Shown here: positions 57,636-64,000 of the stretch, one piece after another
How the letters are laid out: each line of letters starts with the position of its first letter
How positions within the stretch are numbered: the stretch's first letter is position 1
Origin: Sternotherus odoratus
Taxonomy: Eukaryota; Chordata; Testudines; Kinosternidae
Direction of reading: 5' to 3'
DNA length: 64,000 nucleotides
Assembly: GCA_032164245.1 (NCBI GenBank)
Contig: JAVMKO010000001.1
Location: 249,807,644-249,871,643, forward strand
Notes under the pieces: generated by a model
Seen by the model: only the letters and a program-made list of their open reading frames with translations
Databases searched by the model: none
Told to the model about the DNA's origin: nothing
Program-made: the position numbers and the translations under genes

Positions 57636-57660
57636 CACGTGCGCCCCGTTCCCCGTCTCG
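56523..57660. repeat. Two-class tandem array inside the hAT
   Basis: Eleven copies start with CACGTGCTCCCCGTCCCCCT (or a close variant) at about 56523, 56621, 56718, 56813, 56911, 57006, 57104, 57236, 57370, 57504 and 57636. The first seven repeat every 95-98 bp and share GCTAGTGATGGTGCCCAGTC. The next four repeat every 132-134 bp, share GCTAGTGCTGGTGCCCCGCC and end in long A-runs (on + strand). The final partial copy, CACGTGCGCCCCGTTCCCCG, merges into the right subterminal region. The array therefore seems to have grown from the element's own end. Frames over it are poly-Lys or poly-Phe artefacts. Confidence 0.85.
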
Positions 57661-57736
57661 GCCGCGTGTCATCGGCAATGGCTACGCGTGTCAGTGCTGA
57701 CACGCGTGTCATAGGTTCGCCATCACTGATATAGAT

Positions 57737-58422
57737 TCTAAATTCTGCAGGGCAGAACAGATACCTCTATGCCATGTCAAGAGTTCTTAAACCACAGCGG
57801 GAGAGGGAACTCCACCAATCTCCAGCCTTACTCTACAGTTAATCAGTGTGCAAGAATTTCATTGGTTATATGAGGGAGACTGCACAGCTGGTGGATTCCT
57901 TAGCTCAACTGCTACACCCATTTAACTGTGTAGGTTTTCAGCTTCTAGCTAATGATACAAAGAAAGACTTGCCATGACTGGCATGAGTTTGCACTCTCAG
58001 AAGAGAGTTTAAAGTTCTGAATAGGTATGGAAATGAAATTATCCTCACACTACAGCAGGGCAGATCTGAAGCCCATCTGTGGGGGAAGCTTGCCTTGCTA
58101 CTGTCCAGCTGTACCTGTTTTGAGGTAATACTGACCAAAGTGGACCCTGCCATGGTGCGGGACTAATGCTAAGAAAAACAACAACTAAAGAGTTCCATTT
58201 CATAGGCTTTCTTGCCTGTGCCCATTACAGGCACTACATTTACTATGAATAAACAGTTTTCCTCAGGTGTTGATTGACCAGCCTTTTCAATGGGAGTTGT
58301 TCATATAAAACGGTTGGAGAAATAGGCCTTTGTAGTGTGCACCATGCTGAAAGTATGTCCCTGCTGTATCTATTAATGTCGATTTGGGTAGACCTACAGT
58401 TAAGGTTAAGACCAATTTCGGT
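57737..58422. other. SINE tail then unassigned sequence
   Basis: 57737-57790 continues the SINE tail split by the hAT (TCTAAATTCTGCAGGGCAGA). The remainder holds no recognised exon or element. Confidence 0.45.
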
Positions 58423-58430
58423 CATGCAAT

Positions 58431-58823
58431 CAGGGCCGGTGACAGGGGGGTACTACGGGTAGAGCTGTACCGGGCCCCGGACTTTAGGGGGGCCCCGATA
58501 CACAGCAGTACCCATAGTCATCCCCCCTTGTCGCTGGGCCTGGAGAGCGGGGAAGGGGCGGGGAGGCGGCGCCACTCTCCTCCGGAGCGGATGAGCGCGC
58601 GTGTCCCTTCCGGAGGAGCAGTGAGCCCGGCCGGCGGCAGCGGCGCAGTCCGGGGGAGAAAGTGCTGGGGGGGGGGAGTGAGCAGCAAGGGCGGCTCGCG
58701 CCGCAGGACCCCGGCACTGCTGCCAGCTGCTGTCAGCTGGGGGGGGGGGTAAGTGCCAGCTGGGCTGGTGGGGGGCCCAAATGATCAGAGTAGGGGGCTG
58801 CCAAATTTCTGTCACCGGCCCTG
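58431..58823. mobile_element. hAT MITE, 393 bp
   Basis: Left end CAGGGCCGGTGACAGGGGGG; right end inverted CAGGGCCGGTGACAGAAATT. The terminal 15 bases are identical. A perfect 8-bp target-site duplication CATGCAAT is at 58423-58430 and 58824-58831. GC-rich interior, no transposase. The identity of its ends suggests recent activity. Confidence 0.92.
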
Positions 58824-58831
58824 CATGCAAT

Positions 58832-59050
58832 TTCCCTCGTAGCTCTCCCATGCTTTTGTAGTTATTGTTTTCTCACAACTTTTGGTGGCTGTTTTGAGAA
58901 TAGCTCCACAAAGGTGTGCACTGTACATTATGTGTTGAGACATTCCTAAAGAAACTGCCCTTTAAAATAAACTTTACTAGACCTGGGTAAATAGATTTAG
59001 AAACATTAGAGCCCATGCATCTGCTTCTACATAAAAGGATTTATTTTAAA
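58832..59050. other. Non-coding, nothing recognised
   Basis: Short unassigned stretch before the Helitrons. Confidence 0.35.
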
Positions 59051-60432
59051 CTAGCATAAGTGCCCGGCGTTGCTCGGGTCAGTCGGAGGTGGGGAGGGGG
59101 CAGACAGTTGACACCCCCTGACCAACCCCAACACCCATACCTCACCCCTCACCAACCCCGACACCTTCCCACCCCCCCTGACCAGCCCCAACACCCCCCG
59201 GCTCACTTACCCCCGACCAAACCCGACACCCCCACCTCACACCCCCACCAAACCCGACACCCCCACCTCACCCCCTGAGCAAACCCGACACCCCCACCTC
59301 ACCCCCCGACTGAACAGTGTATTTAATAATCTGTGTGCTACACAGTGCACCGTGAGCCGGGGGGGGTGTCGGGTTTGGTCTGGGGGGGTGGGAAGTTGTC
59401 GGGGTGGGTGAGGGGTGAGGTGTGGGGGTGTCAGGTTCGGTCGGGGGGTAAGTGAGCCAGGGGGTGTTGGGTTTGGTCTGGGGGTGTTGTGATTGGTGGG
59501 GGGGTGAGGTGGGGGTGTCGGGTTCGGTCGGGGGGTAAGTGAGCCAGGGGGTGTTGGGTTTGGTCTGGGGGGGTGGGAAGGTGTCGGGGTGGGTGAGGTG
59601 TGAGGTGTGGGTGTTGGGGTTGGTCAGGGGGTGTTGCGGTTGGTGGGGGGGTGAGGTGGCGGTGTCGGGTTTGGTCGGGGGGTAAGTGAGCCGGGGGGGG
59701 GTCGGGTTTGGTCTGGGCACCCACCCCAACACCTTCCCCCCCCCCAGACCAAACCCAACACCCACACCTCACCCCTCACCCACCCCGACACCTTCCCACC
59801 CCCCCAGACCAACCCCGACACCCCCCGGCTCAATTACCCCCCGACCGAACCCGACACCCCCACCTGACCCCCCCAAGCAAACCCGACAGCCCCACCTCAC
59901 CCCCCGACCGAACCCGACACCCCCACCTCACTTACCATCCCACCCCGACACCCCCACCTCACTTACCGTCCCACCAAACCCAACTCGGATCCATCGCAGG
60001 TGGGGATGAGGCCCAGAGCCAAGGGATTCCGCCGACCTTCGCAGAAGGTGGGGAGGCGGCACAGAGCTGATGGAGTCTGGGGTTCCGTTGGGGAGGGGGG
60101 AGGGGCAGAGAACTGAGGGATCTCCGGGGTTCCATTGGAGGAGGGAGGGGCAGTGAGCTGAGCGAGTGCGGTGTCTGTTGGAGGGGGTATTATGACATCA
60201 TCACCACCTAACCGCTCAGCTGATGTGATTGGCCCTGAAAGACTTTCACCCCTGGGGGGCGTCAGAGGTGAGATCTGAAAATTTTTCGACCCTTACCAGC
60301 ATCTAGACCCCAAGACCCCTCACTGTACCAAATTTCAAGTCTCTGGCTCAAACGGTGCGGGAGGAGTTCGCTGTCATACATACATACATACATACATACA
60401 TACATACACCACTTGACTTTTATATATATAGA
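59051..60432 (-). mobile_element. Non-autonomous Helitron, copy 1
   Basis: Read on the minus strand it begins TCTATATATATAAAAGTCAA (5' TC terminus) and ends GGGCACTTATGCTAG (CTRR terminus). A hairpin, CCCGAGCAACGCCGGG, lies 8 nt before the final CTAG (59063-59078 on +). The base after CTAG is T, as expected for insertion between A and T. The 5' part contains a CATA/TATG microsatellite (about 60377-60410). No Rep/helicase coding sequence is present; the centre is a CCCCGACC-type minisatellite. Confidence 0.85.
59105..59995. repeat. Helitron-internal minisatellite with strand switches
   Basis: C-rich units such as CACCCCCCGACCAAACCCGA fill 59105-59318. The G-rich reverse complement fills about 59350-59712. 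The C-rich orientation then resumes to 59995. Pro/Thr/His-rich frames on both strands are artefacts of this repeat. Copy 2 contains only a short C-rich run (60482-60628). Confidence 0.85.
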
Positions 60433-60891
60433 CTAGCATAAGTGCCCGGTGCTGCTCGGGTCAGTCGGAGGTGGGGAGGTGGCAGACAACTGACACCCCC
60501 TGACCAACCCCAACACCCACCCCTCACCCACCCCGATACCTTCCCACCCCCCCAAGCAAACCCAACACTCCCACCTCACCCCCCGACCAAACCCGACACC
60601 CCCACCTCACTTACCATCCCACCAAACCCAACTCAGATCCGTCGCAGGCGGGGAGTGGGCCCAGAGCTGAGGGATTTGGGGGACCTTCGCAGGTGGGGGG
60701 CGGCACAGAACTGATGGATTCTGGGGTTCCGTTTGGAGGGGGAGGGGCAGAGAACTGAGGGATCTCCGGGGTTCCGTTGGGAGGGGGGAGGGGGGAGGGG
60801 CAGTGAGCTGAGTGATCTCCGGTGCGGGAGGACTTCGCAGTCATACGTACATACATACATACATACACCACTTGACTTTTATATATATAGA
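60433..60891 (-). mobile_element. Non-autonomous Helitron, copy 2, abutting copy 1
   Basis: It has the same TC and CTAG termini and the same hairpin position (CCCGGTGCTGCTCGGG on +). Its CTAG (60433-60436) directly touches the TC start of copy 1, with no base between. The base before its own TC (minus strand) is A. Relative to copy 1 it has a much shorter minisatellite and lacks about 190 bp corresponding to roughly 60165-60352. It ends in a CATA tract at about 60844-60868. Confidence 0.85.
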
Positions 60892-61439
60892 TTTATCAAC
60901 CAACAGCTGCGCCTGGTGGATAAGGTGGCTAGAAGAAACTTTGTCCCTTCCTGTTACAGCTACTTTAGGAGACTATTACTAGTATCTGGTTCTTCTGCTT
61001 TCCTCTGAATGTTTTATAACTTTAGCATAAAGGTTCACTTCTTTTCTATATATCCTCCCAACTGGAAAACACAACCTTTAGGATGTTTCCTCTCCTCCCC
61101 CATAATTTCTTACAGATAGTGGAAGTGAGCTAATATTCTCCATGCACCCTTCTAAAAGAGAAGATTTAAATTTGTATTTATGTGTGTGGGCTTGAGAATC
61201 AGCAGAGACTCCTCTTTATTGAAACACAAAGACTTTGGTGGGCTGGTTAATTTGTATGTTTTACCAGAAGGTAGTATGTAATTTCAGACGGTGTATGCTT
61301 AGGGAGAGGGTGTTTACCTTTGTAAATATTTAGAGATGGATTTTGTACACACTTAGGAAGGGGGTAAACTAAATATCACATCATTCTCAGACCTCAGGGC
61401 TAAGGAGGGGCCTTGAAAGGAGGCCTCTCTGGGTTGGTC
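60892..61439. other. Non-coding, nothing recognised
   Basis: No exon or named element. Confidence 0.35.
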
Positions 61440-61830
61440 TTAGGCTATGGCTACACTACACACTTCGGGTGGTAGAGTGGAGATTATATGTCACGACTTC
61501 CTGCAGTGAAAAGTAGCTCCATCCATATTGTGGTGTATATGGGCATGTGTCAGGGAAAGGATCTGGCATGAGGGTGGGGGCAGCGGGGAAAGCCTTTAGT
61601 AGCCCCCCCTTTGCCAAAGCCTTTCCATGCTGCCAGAGTCTTTCTTTGCTGTGGGGAAAGGCCCCAGCAACAGGGAGTTGGCAGAGCTATTCCCCGCAGT
61701 TGGAATCTTTCCCTGCAGGGAGCTGTCAGAGCCTTCGGTGAGAAAGGCTCTGTCAAGGGAGCGGCAGCCTTTCCCCACTGGGGAAGTCTTTTCCTGTGGT
61801 AAGGAAAGATTCCAGCAGCAAGGAGACACT

Positions 61831-62714
61831 TCTTCTTCTTCTTAGCATTATTCCCGCGCTATGGCAGGGTCCGCTTGTTGGCATATCCGTCTCCATTTGG
61901 ATTGATCCAGGGCATCTTCAGGGGTGGCGTTCACGCATTTCATGTCCTCCTTGATGCGATCCATCCAGCGTTTCTTGGGTCTTCCACAGGGTCGCCGGCC
62001 ATCAGGGTCCAGGCGCATGGCTGTCCTTGCCACCGAGTCTTCATTGCCACGTACGTGTCCATACCATCTAAGCCTTCCTTCCCGCAGCTTTGCCACGATT
62101 GGCGCGACTCTCAGTCATCGCCGTACGTTGTCGTTCATGGCGTGGTCGAATCGTGTTAGTCCAATGCACCATCGGAGCATTCGCATTTCCATCACATGCA
62201 GGGCCTGCTCGTGCTTTACTATCGCTGGCCAGTACTCCGATCCGTAGAGGGAGACTGGACGTACAACCATTCTGTAGACTTTTGACTTGAGGCGTACGGG
62301 CATCCGGCGATCACAGAGGACTCCACTCACCTGACGCCACTTCATCCAGGCGGCGTTGACACAGGCGCGGGCATCCGGAAGGCTATCACCATTGCTGCAT
62401 ATGAGGGAGCCGAGGTATTTGAGTTGCTCTGCCTTCTTCAGGTCTTCTCCACCAATGCTGATGGTTCCGTTGGTTTGGGAACCACCTTCCATATATTCAG
62501 TTTTCTTGATGTTCAGCCGAAGTCCAAATTCACCGAGCCATTCATTCCATTGCTGTGTTTGCTCTTGGAGATCATCATGTTGTTCACTCACCAAGAAAAC
62601 GTCGTCGGCATAGGAGTGACCATGGATGAGGGGATTGGAGATCAAACGTCACAGTGTCCATGCAAAGGACGAATAATAGGGGCAAGAGCGCCGACCCTTG
62701 ATGTACTCCTTGAG
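61831..62714 (-). mobile_element. RTE-like LINE, 5'-truncated
   Basis: Flanked by a perfect 13-bp target-site duplication, GCAAGGAGACACT, at 61818-61830 and 62715-62727. On the minus strand it runs from the middle of the reverse transcriptase to the end of the ORF, followed by only about 17 nt including an (AAG)n tail. Very short 3' UTR plus a microsatellite tail fits the RTE group. Confidence 0.9.
61848..62713 (-). pseudogene. LINE reverse transcriptase C-terminal pseudogene
   Basis: The segment starts QGVHQGSALLPLLFVLCMD (RT motif B region). One frameshift near 62630-62620 intervenes before the catalytic YADDVFLV motif (62610-62585). It continues through LRLNIKKTEYM and YGSEYW to NDNVRR, where an in-frame TGA replaces what is probably a CGA (CpG decay) at about 62115-62117. 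The same frame then resumes with LRVAPIVAKLREGRLRWYGH and GRPKKRWMDRIKEDMK, and ends ADPAIARE-stop at 61848. The RWYGH and GRPKKRW motifs are typical of RTE-like LINE C-termini. One frameshift and one stop make it non-functional. Confidence 0.88.
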
Positions 62715-62940
62715 GCAAGGAGACACTACTCTGCTAAAAATAGCAGTGTAGATGGAGGCATGGCTTTGGCAAGCAGAGAGCTGGCATACATACCCAAGCC
62801 CTTCAAGCGTATCTTTACTCTACTTGCCTACACAGTGCCTCGTCAGCTAGGCTGTTATTTATACCCCTGGTAGGAGGGTCTCTGTGAATACGTGCTCTGC
62901 CCACAGCTGAAAGACAAGTGGCAGTGTAGACATACCCCTA

Positions 62941-64000
62941 CATCTAATTCCCCGTGAACAGATGTTCACATTATCAATACGCTACAACTGGCATTGACTA
63001 GCTTGACCACTAGCAGCATCAGGAGAGATTGAATTAACTATGGAGACTGAACCTTCTCAGCTTAGAGGTGGTCAAGTCAAATGAGGTTTTAACTTGGAGC
63101 CATTAGCAGCTGTATAAATTGAAGCTGTTCTTAAGCTGCTGTATTTAATGCCATAGGAGTGGCCCTGCACACAGCCTCCTAAGGACGAGGAGAGTGCTCA
63201 TGGGAGTTTGATCCCACATTTGCATGTCTCTACCCCATCCTGTGCTGTGTTCTATTTGACCACAACCCGGGATATGACCCTGTATAATTTGAAATTTGTG
63301 GCTTTTTTCAGCTACTCAGTTTGATTTTTGTCATGTGTTCATAAAAATGAACTTTTTGGTGGTAGGTCGTGTAATAGTCATTCTCATTTGGGCTAATGAG
63401 CATTATACTAACACTAGCAATGCATGTACAAGTGCCATTCACTTACAGACTAGTTAAGCTTCAGTAATGAGATATGCTGGAAACTGTGCTGATTCAACTA
63501 TCAACAGCATATGATACTTGTTTGTGATTGGCTGCCTTGTCAATTTTTATTGAGAAGCTGAAATGAAATATGGAGGCAGATGTGGTATTAATTAGGAAGG
63601 AAATATGTTGCAATATGCCCAGAGGTAAAAAAATTTCTGGTGGGAATCTGGTTTTGTATCAAAGCCAAATTGTAAAGGGATCATTTTACTGGAAAAGATG
63701 TTTTTATGCATTACCACTCAGAAAAGAAAAAGTGAATAAAACATGAAGGTTGTTGGATTATTATTTTTTTTAAAAAAAGAAACAGTCAGAGATAGCAGCA
63801 GCTTCGGTAAACCCTGGAGAATAAATTTCTTATCTTGTATAATGCATGTTATGCAAAACACACATTCCTATCCATATTATCTATCTAGCTGCTTATATAG
63901 TCCCTTTCACTATGGTATCCACACCATTTATTTTTGCCAGTGTAGCAGGAATATGGCCTCATTAAAAGTTATCATAGATAACTACTGCTACCCACAGCTC
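62941..64000. other. Non-coding, nothing recognised
   Basis: AT-rich sequence to the window end; no exon, RNA gene or named repeat. Confidence 0.4.

Larger units (their letters stand above)
53759..57728 (-). mobile_element. Complete autonomous-type hAT transposon
   Basis: 3,970 bp. The terminal inverted repeats are CAGTGATGGGCAACCTTTTG on the left and, inverted at the right, CAGTGATGGCGAACCTATGA; both ends also carry a GTGTGTCA/GCGTGTCA subterminal word. A perfect 8-bp target-site duplication ATATAGAT occupies 53751-53758 and 57729-57736. It contains a full-length transposase ORF on the minus strand, an about 300-bp 3' non-coding segment and a long tandem array between the ORF start and the right end. 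All parts expected of a mobile hAT are present and intact by eye. Confidence 0.93.
61443..62938. mobile_element. Harbinger-type MITE split by a LINE insertion
   Basis: The left end, TTA then GGCTATGGCTACACTAC, and the inverted right end, GGGGTATGTCTACACTGCC, are similar terminal repeats of the Harbinger type. The interior (61560-61800 and 62728-62930) holds quasi-repeated GGGAAAGGCTC/CAGCAGCAAGGAG words and no ORF. About 0.9 kb in the middle is the RTE-like LINE, so the original element was about 600 bp. The flanking TTA/TAC is not a perfect duplication. Confidence 0.65.

Noticed and set aside
57144..57734. Frames with long poly-Lys or poly-Phe runs
   Set aside because: Products of the A-runs in the hAT tandem array; no start context or domain.
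59060..60070. Pro/Thr/His-rich frames of up to 165 codons on both strands
   Set aside because: They follow the Helitron minisatellite and switch strand exactly where the repeat inverts.
36289..64000. Search for exons of EPSTI1 or other expected FAM216B neighbours
   Set aside because: No coiled-coil or other recognisable exon was found on either strand; neighbours are probably outside the window.
1..64000. CRISPR arrays, tRNA or rRNA genes, bacterial operons
   Set aside because: The tandem repeats seen are minisatellites or transposon arrays without spacer structure, and I recognised no complete RNA gene. The window is vertebrate nuclear DNA.

Overview
The window looks like nuclear DNA of a non-avian sauropsid, most likely a turtle (a crocodilian is the main alternative). 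The evidence is the mix of mobile elements: CR1 LINE 3' ends in both orientations, MIR/CORE-type SINE pieces, Penelope-like element (PLE) 3' ends, PIF/Harbinger MITEs with 3-bp TAA target sites, many small hAT MITEs with 8-bp target-site duplications, RTE-like LINE tails and Helitrons. No prokaryotic gene organisation is present, and most long open frames are low-complexity or transposon-derived.

Only one host protein-coding gene is convincingly visible: a three-exon FAM216B orthologue on the + strand (coding 33907-34005, 34446-34566 and 35765-35916; 123 codons plus stop) with good splice sites and compatible phases. Its last in-frame codon, the stop, lies inside the 3' end of a CR1 element that begins right there, so the C-terminus appears to have been cut and re-terminated by a retrotransposon.

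Layout. 0-9 kb: a hairpin PLE insertion, a decayed PIF/Harbinger element with transposase and accessory ORF, a PLE that keeps its GIY-YIG endonuclease end, CR1, hAT fragments and two related hAT MITEs. 9-28 kb: mostly unique or unrecognised non-coding sequence with scattered SINE, CR1 and PLE pieces and one large imperfect inverted repeat. 28.5-29.6 kb: a pogo/Tigger-like element filled with an extremely GC-rich palindromic minisatellite. 30-36 kb: FAM216B and its CR1 neighbours. 36-50 kb: Harbinger and hAT MITEs with readable target-site duplications, and a small LINE tail. 53.76-57.73 kb: a complete hAT transposon with an intact 645-residue transposase, terminal inverted repeats, a perfect 8-bp target-site duplication and an internal two-class tandem array. 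59.05-60.89 kb: two Helitrons joined exactly head to tail. 61.4-62.9 kb: a Harbinger-type element into which a 5'-truncated RTE-like LINE has inserted.

The parts that work together are transposase sources and their apparent dependants: the intact hAT beside many hAT MITEs, and the dead Harbinger beside TAA-flanked MITEs. RTE, CR1 and PLE copies were added by target-primed reverse transcription. Family names come from recognising sequence, not from a database search. Long stretches without recognisable content are listed as such.
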